Of a stretch of 64,000 bases of DNA, positions 29,722 to 37,864 are shown one piece after another. The stretch comes from Mesorhizobium sp. ORS 3359 (GTDB lineage: Bacteria > Pseudomonadota > Alphaproteobacteria > Rhizobiales > Rhizobiaceae). The notes under the pieces were generated by a model, which saw only the letters and a program-made list of their open reading frames with translations, made no database searches and was not told where the DNA came from. The stretch's first letter is position 1, and each line of letters starts with the position of its first letter. Made by a program: the position numbers and the translations under genes. The stretch covers positions 1 to 64,000 of the forward strand of contig CCNC01000200.1 of assembly GCA_000824845.1 (NCBI GenBank). Reading direction: 5' to 3'.

Positions 29722-30004
29722 CAACCTTTCTCTTCCCACTGCCGTCGCGACGGTCGCAAGCCACCCGCGGGTCGGCGAGAAAAGGCATGAATGTCTGCGC
29801 AGTATACACCCGCCAGATGCCTTTATGCCTGTCAGTTTTTTCCTGATTGCTTCAACTTTTCCCGACATGGGGATCAGCAGAAAAACCGACAACCTCCGCT
29901 GATCAGCCCGAATGTATCGCCGCTATTTCTGCGTGCATCCTTCAAGCGTCCTCCCGGTCATCTTGAACTGCCCGGGAAGCTCAACGCAAACGAAGGAGAA
30001 CGTC

Positions 30005-30421
30005 ATGAGAAAGATCATCCTGGCCGCGGCCGTACTGTCGGCTCTGACCGGTACGGCATCCGCGCTTTCGATCGGCAGCGGCAACGGCAACGGCAATGGC
30101 AATGTCGGCGTCGGCAACGGCAACGGCAACGGCAACGCCAATACCGGTGCCTACAACGGCAACTTCAACGGCAACGGCAATTTCGGCTTCGGCAACGGCA
30201 ACGGGAACGGCAACGCCAATATGGGCGCCTTCAACGGCAACTATAACGGCAACCTGAATGCCGGCGTCGCGAACGGCAATGGCAACGGCAACGGCAATTT
30301 CGGCCTCGGCAACGGCAACGTGAACGGCAACGGGAACTGGGGCCTCGGAAACGGCAATGCCAACGGCAACGGCAACTGGGGCGCCGGCAACGGCAACGGA
30401 AACGGCAACGCCAATCATTAG
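30005..30421 (+). CDS. Secreted Asn-Gly repeat protein 1
   Basis: 138 residues: signal peptide (MRKIILAAAVLSALTGTASA, cleavage near 20) followed almost wholly by GNGNGN, NFNGNGNFGFGN and NWGLGN units. About 80% of the mature chain is G or N, with periodic F, W, V or A at every fifth to sixth residue, which suits a beta-solenoid or amyloid-like stack. GAAGGAG ribosome site before the ATG. No family recognised; the pattern recalls MPTR/pentapeptide-like repeats. First of three such genes in a row, next to a two-component system. Confidence 0.85.
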   Translation: MRKIILAAAVLSALTGTASALSIGSGNGNGNGNVGVGNGNGNGNANTGAYNGNFNGNGNFGFGNGNGNGNANMGAFNGNYNGNLNAGVANGNGNGNGNFGLGNGNVNGNGNWGLGNGNANGNGNWGAGNGNGNGNANH

Positions 30422-30475
30422 CGCCGTCCAACCGCCAGCGTCGCCAAGCTTCAGTTTGGAAAGACGCTGATGGCT

Positions 30476-30549
30476 CTGGGACCGCCGAGCCACGCGCCCG
30501 TCCCCCGCGCAAGGCTATCGCGACATGTCGCCGGCGGTCCCAGTCCTTT
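30476..30549 (+). terminator. Possible terminator after repeat gene 1
   Basis: Perfect 12-bp inverted arms CTGGGACCGCCG (30476-30487) and its complement (30532-30543), followed by TCCTTTT. The 44-nt loop is long, so termination is tentative. Confidence 0.4.
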
Positions 30550-30627
30550 TCGACGAACAATACTTTTCGAAACAGGGGCCAATTTCGAAAGCCCAATTTC
30601 AAGCTTAGCCATGGAAGGAGCTCGCAG

Positions 30628-31080
30628 ATGAAACGCTACGTCATACCGGCGCTATGCCTGGGGTTGTTAAGTGCAACGGCGGCGAAGGCCGACACCACGA
30701 CGGGCAGCCAGGCCTTCGGCATGTCGGCTGTCCAGGCGGCGGTCGGCAAATACGGCCAGGCCATCGGCTCGGACGTCAGGGGCATGAATCCGCTCGGCAA
30801 CTTCGGCGGCAATCTCGGCTACAAGAACAGCGGCACCGGCAATGTCGGCGCCTTCAACAGCGGTACCGGCAATGTCGGCGCGTTCAACGGCAACAACAAC
30901 ACCTCGGCGACGAGCGGCAACGGCAACATCGGCGCCTTCAACGGCAACGGCAACACCGGCGAATATAACGGCAACAGCAACATCGGCGCCGGCAATGGCA
31001 ACTTCAACGGCGGGTCGTTCAACGGCAACGGCAATGCCGGCGCCTTCAACGGCAACTTCAACGGCCGGGGGAACCGCTAA
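30628..31080 (+). CDS. Secreted Asn-Gly repeat protein 2
   Basis: 150 residues: signal peptide (cleavage near AKA, residue 21), a non-repeat region of about 35 residues (TTTGSQAFGMSAVQAAVGKYG), then repeats of the form GNVGAFNSGT and GNIGAFNGNGN. The N-x-G-x-F-N spacing is like that of protein 1. AAGGAG lies upstream of the ATG. Its stop overlaps the next ATG by one base (TAATG), so genes 2 and 3 are translationally coupled. Function unknown. Confidence 0.85.
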   Translation: MKRYVIPALCLGLLSATAAKADTTTGSQAFGMSAVQAAVGKYGQAIGSDVRGMNPLGNFGGNLGYKNSGTGNVGAFNSGTGNVGAFNGNNNTSATSGNGNIGAFNGNGNTGEYNGNSNIGAGNGNFNGGSFNGNGNAGAFNGNFNGRGNR

Positions 31081-31574
31081 TGACCGGCCTGAAGTCATCC
31101 CGACCCACCCGGCCCCGCGAGCGCCGGGTGGCGGCGAGGCTGCTTGATGGCAACGGCCTCGCGCTCGGCACCCTGCTTACCGCGTTGCTGGCCGCCGATG
31201 CCTCGACCCTGGTCAGAATTGCCGATCTCCCAATCGGCGCCGGTGCCACCAACGGCCTTGGCAATACCGGATATCTCAATGGCTTTGGCAGCACCGGAAA
31301 TTTCAACGGCAATGGGAATGCCGGCAACTTCAACGGCAACGGCAACAGCGGCAATTTCAACGGCAACGGCAATGCCGGGAGCTTCAGCGGCAATTTCAAT
31401 GGCGGCAGCTTCAACGGCAACGCCCATTGCGGCAACGGCCACGGCAACGGCTACGCGTCCGACGGCAACGGCAACGGTACGGTAGCGGCCGGCAATCCGG
31501 ACCTCTGCCGGTACTTGAAGGAGCTGAACGGCCGGCTGGGACTACCGCCCGGCACGATTCCGGATTTCGATTAG
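31080..31574 (+). CDS. Asn-Gly repeat protein 3
   Basis: 164 residues. The N-terminus is unlike its neighbours: a basic start with RRVAARLLDG and a weakly hydrophobic stretch (GLALGTLLTALLAADAS, about 26-42), so export is less certain. Repeats GNFNGNGNAGN fill about 60-130. Unlike genes 1 and 2 it has a non-repeat C-terminus (NPDLCRYLKELNGRLGLPPG) and two cysteines (AHCGNG and DLCRYL) that could form a disulfide, so it may be a cap or anchor subunit (inference). Confidence 0.8.
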   Translation: MTGLKSSRPTRPRERRVAARLLDGNGLALGTLLTALLAADASTLVRIADLPIGAGATNGLGNTGYLNGFGSTGNFNGNGNAGNFNGNGNSGNFNGNGNAGSFSGNFNGGSFNGNAHCGNGHGNGYASDGNGNGTVAAGNPDLCRYLKELNGRLGLPPGTIPDFD

Positions 31575-31617
31575 AGGGCATCGTCCGCACGGGCGACGTA
31601 CGGCTATTCGGAGTTGG

Positions 31618-32325
31618 TCAGGCTGCGACGTCGACTATCGCGGTCAGGAAGCCGGCGAGATCATCGGTGACGAAATCGACGTCGTCATCATTCGCCGGGT
31701 CGCGTTCCCAGATCTCCGAGAAGGTCGGTTCGAAATTGCGCGGCACCACCAGCACGGTCGTCATGCCGAGCGATTTCGGCACGGCCAGATTGCGCGCCAG
31801 GTCCTCGAACATCACCGCATTGTGCCCGGTCACCGAGTGCAATTCGGCGAAGCGTTCATAGGTCTGGCGCTCCGGCTTGGGATTGAGCCCCGCCGCGACG
31901 ATGTCGAAGATGGCGTCGAAATGCTCCAATATGCCGAGCTGGCGCGCGGTGCGCTCGGCATGCCTGCGGTCGCCATTGGTGAAGATGAATTTGCGTCCGG
32001 GAAGCTGGCGGATCGCCGCGCCCAGCACCGGATCCGGCACCAGCCTCGAATAGTCGATATCGTGCACCTTCTCGAGGAAATCGTCGGGATCGATGCCGTG
32101 CCGCTTCATCAGCCCGTTCAGCGTCGTGCCATATTCCAGGTAGAGTTCCTTCTGCAGCTTGCGCGCGTCGTCGCGCGAAAGCGTCAGCAGCTCGCCGACA
32201 TAGGCGGTCATCTTCACATCGATCTGCGCGAACAGGTTCGAGTGATGCGGATAAAGCGTGTTGTCGAGGTCGAACACCCAGTCCGTGACATGGGCAAAGC
32301 GGGCGGGATCGGGGGTCATTGTCAT
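31618..32325 (-). CDS. HAD-family pyrimidine 5'-nucleotidase
   Basis: 235 residues, haloacid-dehalogenase fold: motif I FDLDNTLYP (about 18-26), motif II FIFTNGDR (about 114-121), Lys near 149 (NPKPE) and motif IV FEDLARNL (about 170-177). The pattern FDLDNTLYPH is typical of the pyrimidine 5'-nucleotidase (SDT1/YjjG-like) subgroup. It probably dephosphorylates UMP/CMP-type or damaged nucleotides. Convergent with repeat gene 3. Confidence 0.88.
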   Translation of the reverse strand: MTMTPDPARFAHVTDWVFDLDNTLYPHHSNLFAQIDVKMTAYVGELLTLSRDDARKLQKELYLEYGTTLNGLMKRHGIDPDDFLEKVHDIDYSRLVPDPVLGAAIRQLPGRKFIFTNGDRRHAERTARQLGILEHFDAIFDIVAAGLNPKPERQTYERFAELHSVTGHNAVMFEDLARNLAVPKSLGMTTVLVVPRNFEPTFSEIWERDPANDDDVDFVTDDLAGFLTAIVDVAA

Positions 32326-32474
32326 GGCTTCTTATGGCATGCCGGCGCCGAGGTTATCCACAACTTATGCGCGTCACGAAATGTGAAAATGGCGTCTCGG
32401 TTCAAATTTTAAAAGTTCCGGAAAGGTCGCCTTCAGCGCTTGCTGGCACAGAGGCTATCCCTTGGGAGCAAGTG

Positions 32475-33236
32475 ATGAGCCGCATATTTCTAAAGGCCGC
32501 TACCGTAGCATTCGCTTCGGTCGCCGTCTCGCTGTTGTTGACGCTGATTGTGGTTCCGGCAATGGGCTTTCCGATGAGCCGCACCATCTGGCTGGCATCG
32601 ACGCTATGCCCGCTCGTGCTCGCCTGGGCCGCCAGCGCCGGCAGCTTCTGGCACAGCGACCGGTTGCAGAACGCGCATCGGGAGCTTGCCCGCGCCCACG
32701 CGCAACTCGCCGCCGCGCACAGGCGCCTCTCCGAAAAGGCAAGCCGCGACGACATGACCGGCATGCTCAATCGCGAAACCTTCTTTGCCGCGCTCGATGG
32801 ATCGCGGCGCAAGAGCGATCGCGGCGCGCTGCTCATCATCGACGCCGATCACTTCAAGAGGATCAATGACAGCTACGGTCATCTGACCGGGGACGAAGCG
32901 CTGCTTCTGATCGCTGGCGCCATCGAACGCGGCGTGCGCAGCGGCGACGTGCTCGGCCGCATCGGCGGCGAGGAGTTCGCCGCTTTCCTGGTCGGCGCCA
33001 GCGAGCGTGAGGCCAAGCATGTCGCCGAACGCATCCGCCGCGAGGTCGAGCTGATCCGTTTCCGCCCTGACGACGAGCGCACCGTGCCGCTCACGGTCTC
33101 GATCGGCGGCATAAGCTGCGGCGAGAGTGCGACCGTTTCCGATTTGATGCGCGCGGCCGACCGCAGGCTCTACGAGGCGAAGAACCGCGGCCGCAATCTT
33201 TCGATTCTCGACCGCGAGCTCCCCGAAGCGGCCTAG
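32475..33236 (+). CDS. Membrane-anchored diguanylate cyclase (GGDEF)
   Basis: Makes cyclic di-GMP. 253 residues from 32475, where GGGAGC precedes ATG; the frame is open upstream but without support. Two membrane helices (about 6-30 and 38-58), a short coiled linker, then the GGDEF domain (about 85-245) with active-site GGEEF and an allosteric RSGD I-site exactly five residues before it, so feedback inhibition is expected. A substrate-binding DADHFKRINDSYGH is present. No sensory domain. Confidence 0.93.
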   Translation: MSRIFLKAATVAFASVAVSLLLTLIVVPAMGFPMSRTIWLASTLCPLVLAWAASAGSFWHSDRLQNAHRELARAHAQLAAAHRRLSEKASRDDMTGMLNRETFFAALDGSRRKSDRGALLIIDADHFKRINDSYGHLTGDEALLLIAGAIERGVRSGDVLGRIGGEEFAAFLVGASEREAKHVAERIRREVELIRFRPDDERTVPLTVSIGGISCGESATVSDLMRAADRRLYEAKNRGRNLSILDRELPEAA

Positions 33237-33406
33237 CCCCGTCGCGGGCGCTAGGAAAGCGCTAACCATGTCAATATTCAACCGCGCTAAACTTCCAGGT
33301 GTAACGCTGTCTTCACCCTGGTTTGGCACGGAATTGGCATCCCTCGGCGGCATGTGTGCCGTTCAGGAACGGCATGCGTGGATCGAGGCCTATCGAGAGA
33401 CATGTC

Positions 33407-33580
33407 ATGAGCAGGTTCATAAAAAAAATGTCGCGCCGCGCGATCGTGCAGGCGCTGATCGCGTTGCCGGCGCTGTCGCTGTTTCGCAACCAGCCGGCCC
33501 CTGCCAATCCTGACGAGATCGACCGCGACGAAATCGTCGAGATCAATGGCTGGATCCTGCGGCGGAGCGATCTCGCATGA
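33407..33580 (+). CDS. 57-aa Tat-signal-like peptide coupled to GMC oxidoreductase
   Basis: MSRFIKKMSRRAIVQALIAL begins it: a twin-arginine-like SRRAIV followed by a hydrophobic core and then a short acidic tail ending in EINGWILRRSDLA. The ATG of the GMC gene overlaps its stop (ATGA at 33577). In several GMC dehydrogenases a small Tat-bearing subunit carries the flavoprotein across the membrane; this peptide may be a minimal version (inference). Alternatively it is a regulatory leader peptide. Confidence 0.7.
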   Translation: MSRFIKKMSRRAIVQALIALPALSLFRNQPAPANPDEIDRDEIVEINGWILRRSDLA

Positions 33581-35016
33581 TCTTCGACAGTTACGAAGCC
33601 TATAAGCAGGCTGACTTCAAACCCAAGGTCTGCATCCTCGGCTCCGGCCCGGCCGGCACGACGATCGCCAGGAAACTGGGCGCCGCCGGCATTCCTGTCG
33701 TCGTCCTTGAGGCGGGCTCGCGCGAATTCAGCGACGAGTCGCAGGATTTCTACCGCGGCAAGACGGTCGGCGATTTCTACTTCGACCTCGACATCACCAG
33801 GCTGCGCTTCATGGGCGGCTCGTCCAACCATTGGGCCGGCTGGTGCCGCGTGCTCGACAGCCAAGACTTCGAGCCCAAGGCCTGGGCGCCGGATACCGGC
33901 TGGCCGATCAGCCGCGCCGATATCGAGCCTTATCTGAAGGAAGTCCACGACATCCTCGAGCTTCCCGACTTTCGGCCCGACGTGCCGGTTTCGGACGACA
34001 TACGTTGGGTGCAATTGATCAAGAGTCCCGCGGTTCGCTTCGGCGAGAAATTCGCCGACGAGCTCGACCGGAGCAAGAACATCGCCATCGTGCTCAACAC
34101 CTATGCGACCGAGCTTATCGGCGACGGCAAGCGCGTCACCGGCGCGAAGCTGTGGTCGAACGGCCAGGACGCCGGCACTTTCAGCGCGGACTATTTCGTC
34201 ACCTGCACCGGCGGGCTGGAGAATTCGCGGCTGCTGTTGTGGTCGAACGAGCGCTCGAATGGCGGCGTGGTGCCGAACGCGGCGGCGCTCGGCCGCTACT
34301 GGATGGAGCATCCGACCTTCGAGGGCGGCAACGCCATCCTCGCCAACTATTCGGAGTTCGAGGTCGACGCCTCAAACGAAGCCTTCTTCTCGCCGACGCT
34401 TGCCGCGATGGAGCGGCTGCAGATCATGAATTTCGGCATCCGCCTGATCGAGAGCCCCTATCCCAATGTCAAGAAGCTGATCGCCGACCTCGCCTGCACC
34501 GCGCCGAACATGGCGGAGTGGATGTCGTCCCAGCTAGACCAGCGGCTGCGTTGCGCCGCCCAGCTCTACGTCGCCTGGGAGCAGGCGCCGCTCGCCTCGA
34601 ACCAGATCGAGTTGTCGAAGACCGATGTCGATCACGCCGGCGTTCCGCGCATCGAGCTGCACTGGAAGAAGTCGCCGCTCGAGCGCCGCACGCTGCTCGA
34701 GGGCCTCAGGCTCTTCGGCACGACGCTGGCGCAGAAGAATCTCGGACGCGTCCGCATCGACGACTGGATCAGCAATGGCGGCGACTATCCGACCAACGAG
34801 GAGACCGCCGGCCACCACCATATGGGCGGCACCCGCATGGGCACCGATGTCTTGAAGAGTGTCGTCGACGCCAATTGCAGGGTGCACGGCATGGACAATC
34901 TCTATGTCGGCGGCTCATCGGTGTTCTGCACGTCGGGCCAGTGCAACCCCACCACCACCATCACCGCGCTCGCCTGCCGGCTGGGCGAGCATCTCGGCAA
35001 GGTGATCTCCGTCTGA
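33577..35016 (+). CDS. GMC family FAD-dependent oxidoreductase
   Basis: 479 residues. N-terminal FAD site ILGSGPAGTTIARKLG (about 20-35) with EAGSREF, then MGGSSNHWAGWC (about 79-90), and C-terminal HHHMGGTRMG (about 406-415) and GQCNPTTTITALA with the active-site Asn-type pair. No signal peptide of its own. Closest in pattern to gluconate/fructose/sorbitol dehydrogenase-like GMC enzymes; the alcohol or sugar substrate is unknown. Coupled to the Tat-like peptide upstream. Confidence 0.88.
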   Translation: MIFDSYEAYKQADFKPKVCILGSGPAGTTIARKLGAAGIPVVVLEAGSREFSDESQDFYRGKTVGDFYFDLDITRLRFMGGSSNHWAGWCRVLDSQDFEPKAWAPDTGWPISRADIEPYLKEVHDILELPDFRPDVPVSDDIRWVQLIKSPAVRFGEKFADELDRSKNIAIVLNTYATELIGDGKRVTGAKLWSNGQDAGTFSADYFVTCTGGLENSRLLLWSNERSNGGVVPNAAALGRYWMEHPTFEGGNAILANYSEFEVDASNEAFFSPTLAAMERLQIMNFGIRLIESPYPNVKKLIADLACTAPNMAEWMSSQLDQRLRCAAQLYVAWEQAPLASNQIELSKTDVDHAGVPRIELHWKKSPLERRTLLEGLRLFGTTLAQKNLGRVRIDDWISNGGDYPTNEETAGHHHMGGTRMGTDVLKSVVDANCRVHGMDNLYVGGSSVFCTSGQCNPTTTITALACRLGEHLGKVISV

Positions 35017-35096
35017 TCTCCGAGACGCAGGCGGCGCCGGGCCCGGAGTGGGCAACCGGCGCCGCCAGGGCGCTTTTGGCGAAATTGCGACCGCGT

Positions 35097-35264
35097 TCAA
35101 AGGCCGTAGACGGCAATGCGCACCAGCACGGCCGCGGCGGCCAGCGCCACCAGCAGGATGCCGAGGCCGATGGGCGAGCCCCAGCCATACCATTCCATCG
35201 CCAGCTTGGCGTATTTGTATTCCTCCTCGCTCGAGAGAGGGGTGCGCTGTTGGATCAAGCTCAT
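35097..35264 (-). CDS. 55-aa single-helix membrane protein
   Basis: MSLIQQRTPLSSEEEYKYAK precedes a weakly hydrophobic segment ending LLVALAAAAVLVRIAVYGL, giving one C-terminal membrane helix. GGAGTG lies 6 bases upstream of the ATG at 35264. It is divergent from the MarR gene across about 95 bases containing the palindrome at 35331-35345, so it may be controlled by that regulator. Function unknown. Confidence 0.65.
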   Translation of the reverse strand: MSLIQQRTPLSSEEEYKYAKLAMEWYGWGSPIGLGILLVALAAAAVLVRIAVYGL

Positions 35265-35330
35265 TATTCACTCCATGTCGGCGATTTTGCCCTTGCCTCG
35301 CAAAGGGTGTCATCGCATATTGATACGAGA

Positions 35331-35345
35331 GTCTAAATGTTAGAC
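35331..35345. promoter_or_regulatory. Palindromic operator, probably for the MarR regulator
   Basis: Perfect inverted repeat GTCTAA-ATG-TTAGAC, 15 bases upstream of the MarR-family ATG and in the divergent intergenic region shared with the 55-aa membrane protein. Size and position fit a MarR-family autoregulatory site. Confidence 0.65.
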
Positions 35346-35359
35346 AGATAGATAGTTAG

Positions 35360-35848
35360 ATGATCGAATCAAAATCGTCAAGCACGAAACGCGATGAAAT
35401 GACCCGGGAGGTAGGCCTTGCCGTCATGCGCTGGCAGGACGCCACCCAGGCCTATGACGAGGCGGTGGGCGCACGGCTAGGCCTGATCGCGGCCGAGCGG
35501 CATTGCCTTGGCCTGCTCTATGCCGGTCCGCAATCGGCGGGCGCCGTGGCGGCGGCAACCGGACTGACGCCGGCCGCCGTCACTGCATTGATCGACCGGC
35601 TCGAGGCGCGCGGCTACGTCACCCGCACCCGCAGCCTGGAGGACAGGCGCAAGGTGGTGATCGAGGCGACCGAACTGACCAGGGAATTGTCGGAGCGCTA
35701 CTACGGCACAATCGGGCGGGAGGGCGAGAAGGTGGTGGCGAGCTTCAGCGATGCGGAGCTCGCGACCGTGCTGCGCTTCATCAACGCCGCGCTGGAGCTG
35801 CAGAGCGAGCAGCTGGCCAGGATCAAGGCCGAGCCTGATAAGGCATAA
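35360..35848 (+). CDS. MarR-family transcriptional regulator
   Basis: 162 residues, winged-helix: recognition region TGLTPAAVTALIDRLEARGY (about 68-87), wing RTRSLEDRRKV (about 89-99), and helical dimerisation ends. No Shine-Dalgarno is evident before the ATG at 35360; ATG 35399 (M14) is an alternative start. A perfect palindrome lies just upstream, so it probably regulates itself and the divergent small membrane protein. Ligand unknown. Confidence 0.88.
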   Translation: MIESKSSSTKRDEMTREVGLAVMRWQDATQAYDEAVGARLGLIAAERHCLGLLYAGPQSAGAVAAATGLTPAAVTALIDRLEARGYVTRTRSLEDRRKVVIEATELTRELSERYYGTIGREGEKVVASFSDAELATVLRFINAALELQSEQLARIKAEPDKA

Positions 35849-36312
35849 CGAGGGGTTCGGCGCAGGATCTTGAAAGGTTGCCGTTTGTCGACGGGCACGA
35901 TTTTCATCGTTCCTTTCCGTGAAATCAGTGCAAACGCCGGGGTTGGCCGAAGCCTTCCAACCTCGTCATCCCTGGGCGGAGCAGCCGCGAAGCGGCGTCG
36001 CGGAGACCCTGGGATCCATTCCGTGACTTTTATCGAAGAACGCAGCGGAGCAGAATTCTGCGCCGCGGCGGCACTCATGCGACACGGAATGGATCCTCGG
36101 GTCTGCGCGCGTCGCTTCGCTCCTTGCTCCGCCCGTAGATGACGACTGGGTCGGCGTTTCGGACAATCTCCAAGGCATGCCACCTACCCAACATAAACAT
36201 AGCCGACCAATCAAAATCCCTGTGCTGGAAACGCATCGCAAAAGGGACGAAGCGGCCCAGCTGCCTTCCAGCAACTGAGCCGCCCTGAATGTCGGCTGGG
36301 CGAAAACCGACC
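35849..36312. other. Gap between marR-type gene and phhA; mostly repeat
   Basis: 464 bases without a gene. The middle (35963-36145) is interspersed repeat C1; the flanks show nothing recognisable beyond GC-rich filler. Confidence 0.5.
35963..36145. repeat. Interspersed repeat family C, copy 1
   Basis: Starts TCGTCATCCCTGGG and ends GATGACGA, so the ends are inverted. Inside: GGATCCATTCCGTGAC and the inverted ACGGAATGGATCC, centred on GCAGAATTCTGC, then GGGTCTGCGCGCGTCGCTTC. A second copy with the same landmarks is at 57589-57747. Confidence 0.8.
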
Positions 36313-37146
36313 TCAGACCGTAGCCGGGTCGAGCGCCGGCTGACCCTTGAATCGCGCCACGATGCCGGCAAGGTCGCCATTGGCGAAGGCATCGCGCAGC
36401 GCATCGAAGGACGGCAGCACGAAATAGGCGCGCTGGAACTTGTCGATCTCATAGCCGGTGCGCATCACCGTCTCGAGGTCGAAGGGCACATGGTGGGCGT
36501 CCTTGCTCTCGACAGCGAATTGCAGCTCGGTGAAGGACGACATCAGCCCGGCGCCGAAGGCCTTCACGGGTTGGCCGGGTTCCTGGATGAGGCCGTATTC
36601 GGCGCTGTACCAGTAAAGCCTGGTGATCATCTCGTCGCCGCCCAGCGCGATCATGTCCTCGGCCTTCTCGCCATACATCTGCATGAAATCGGCGAACACC
36701 GGTTGGGTCAGGATCGGCACATGACCGAAGAAATCGTGGAACATGTCCGGCTCGACGATATAGTCGAGCTCCTTCTTCGTCCGCAGCCAGTTGGTGACCG
36801 GGAAGCGCCGGTTGGCGAGATGGTCGAAGAAGGGGCCGGCCGGAATGAGGCCGGGCACGGCGACGATCTCCCAACCGGTCAGCTCAATGAGCTTTTCGCT
36901 CACCGCGTCGAAATCGGGAATCCGGTCGAGCAGCCCAAGCGCCGCGACGCCGTCCAGATAGGAATGGTGCGCGAGCTTCTGGGTCAGCTTCGTCTGGCGG
37001 TCGCACAGCGTGCGCCACACCGCCTGTTCCTCGGCGGAATAGTCGTAGCCTTGCGCCACCGTGAAATCGCTGCGGCACACCGAATAGTCGCCGCGCAGGC
37101 CCTGCGCCGCGCATTCGGCGGCGTAATCGGCAACGCTGATCGTCAT
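36313..37146 (-). CDS. phhA: Phenylalanine 4-monooxygenase
   Basis: Hydroxylates phenylalanine to tyrosine using a pterin and non-heme iron. 277 residues, bacterial monomeric type. Iron ligands seen: His137 and His142 (MFHDFFGHVP) and Glu183 (YWYSAEYGL). Pterin-side FVLPSF and GLMSSFTE also fit. AGGAGG ribosome site directly before the ATG at 37146. Divergent from an Lrp/AsnC-family gene across 139 bases, which probably regulates it in response to an amino acid. Confidence 0.95.
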   Translation of the reverse strand: MTISVADYAAECAAQGLRGDYSVCRSDFTVAQGYDYSAEEQAVWRTLCDRQTKLTQKLAHHSYLDGVAALGLLDRIPDFDAVSEKLIELTGWEIVAVPGLIPAGPFFDHLANRRFPVTNWLRTKKELDYIVEPDMFHDFFGHVPILTQPVFADFMQMYGEKAEDMIALGGDEMITRLYWYSAEYGLIQEPGQPVKAFGAGLMSSFTELQFAVESKDAHHVPFDLETVMRTGYEIDKFQRAYFVLPSFDALRDAFANGDLAGIVARFKGQPALDPATV

Positions 37147-37199
37147 CGTTTCCTCCTCTAGGATCGTGATCCGTGGATCGTGAAGCGGAGTTTAGAGGC

Positions 37200-37220
37200 G
37201 GCTGATGAGGCAAATCAGCC
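37200..37220. promoter_or_regulatory. Candidate Lrp/AsnC operator between phhA and lrp-type gene
   Basis: Inverted repeat GGCTGAT (37200-37206) and ATCAGCC (37214-37220) with a 7-base spacer, within the divergent intergenic region. A second dyad, GGATCGTGATCC, is at 37161-37172 near the phhA ribosome site. Confidence 0.55.
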
Positions 37221-37285
37221 TTGTTTGTAGCTCGCCGGGAGATTTTGAGGTAAAATAACTCAGATCAACGAGAGATCGAGAAAAC

Positions 37286-37762
37286 ATGCCTCAATTCGAT
37301 GAATTTGAGATAAGGATGCTCGACATCCTGCAGCGCGACGGCCGCAAGCCCGTCTCGGAGCTGGCGCAGGAGATCGGATTGTCGACAACGCCTTGCGCGC
37401 GCCGCTTCGAGGCCTTGCAGGAAACCGGCATCATCAAGGGCTTTGCCGCCGTGCTCAGCCGCCGCGCCGTAGGCCTGACCGTCGAGGTGTTCATCCAGGT
37501 GCGGCTGGTCAGTCACAGCGACGGCTCGCCCGAAAGTTTTATAGCCGCCGTGCAGCGCATGGACGAGGTGTCGTCCTGCTGGACGATGACCGGCGACCAC
37601 GATTTCCTGCTGCATGTCATGGTGCCATCGGTGGACGATCTGAACGCCTTCGTCATGCACCGGCTGATGCGGCTGCCCGGCGTGCGCGACGTCCACACGC
37701 AACTGGTGCTGCAGAACATCAAGGGCCCCGGCCACGTGCCGCTCAGCCATTTGCGGCGCTGA
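37286..37762 (+). CDS. Lrp/AsnC-family transcriptional regulator
   Basis: 158 residues: N-terminal HTH (about 5-55, DEFEIRMLDILQRDGRKPVS and LSTTPCARRFEALQETGII) and a C-terminal RAM/effector domain (about 65-150) with CWTMTGDHDFLLHV. Divergent orientation from phhA and the shared dyads suggest it senses phenylalanine or tyrosine and controls phhA (inference). Confidence 0.92.
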   Translation: MPQFDEFEIRMLDILQRDGRKPVSELAQEIGLSTTPCARRFEALQETGIIKGFAAVLSRRAVGLTVEVFIQVRLVSHSDGSPESFIAAVQRMDEVSSCWTMTGDHDFLLHVMVPSVDDLNAFVMHRLMRLPGVRDVHTQLVLQNIKGPGHVPLSHLRR

Positions 37763-37841
37763 CCCTGTAAAATCTGGCGAAAAGCTGCTTGGAAACTGCT
37801 GAACCGCGCCAAGGCGGCTTCGTCATCGGCGGCTAGCACAA

Positions 37842-37863
37842 GCGGACCAACATGGAGGTCCGC
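37842..37863 (+). promoter_or_regulatory. Hairpin masking the ribosome site of the BchE-like gene
   Basis: GCGGACC (37842-37848) pairs perfectly with GGTCCGC (37857-37863); the loop AACATGGA and the 3' arm contain the GGAGG Shine-Dalgarno (37854-37858). The TTG start follows one base later. This suggests translational control. Confidence 0.6.
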
Positions 37864-37864
37864 C

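Noticed and set aside
29791..30246. Plus-strand frame ending in RQRQRQ repeats
   Set aside because: Off-frame reading of the GGCAAC hexamers of repeat gene 1; no signal or fold makes sense.
30060..31490. CRISPR-like array
   Set aside because: The periodicity is 6 bases and coding; no repeat-spacer pattern of 25-40 bases exists.
37763..37864. Cobalamin riboswitch before the BchE-like gene
   Set aside because: The region is only about 100 bases and lacks the B12-box; only the local hairpin is supported.
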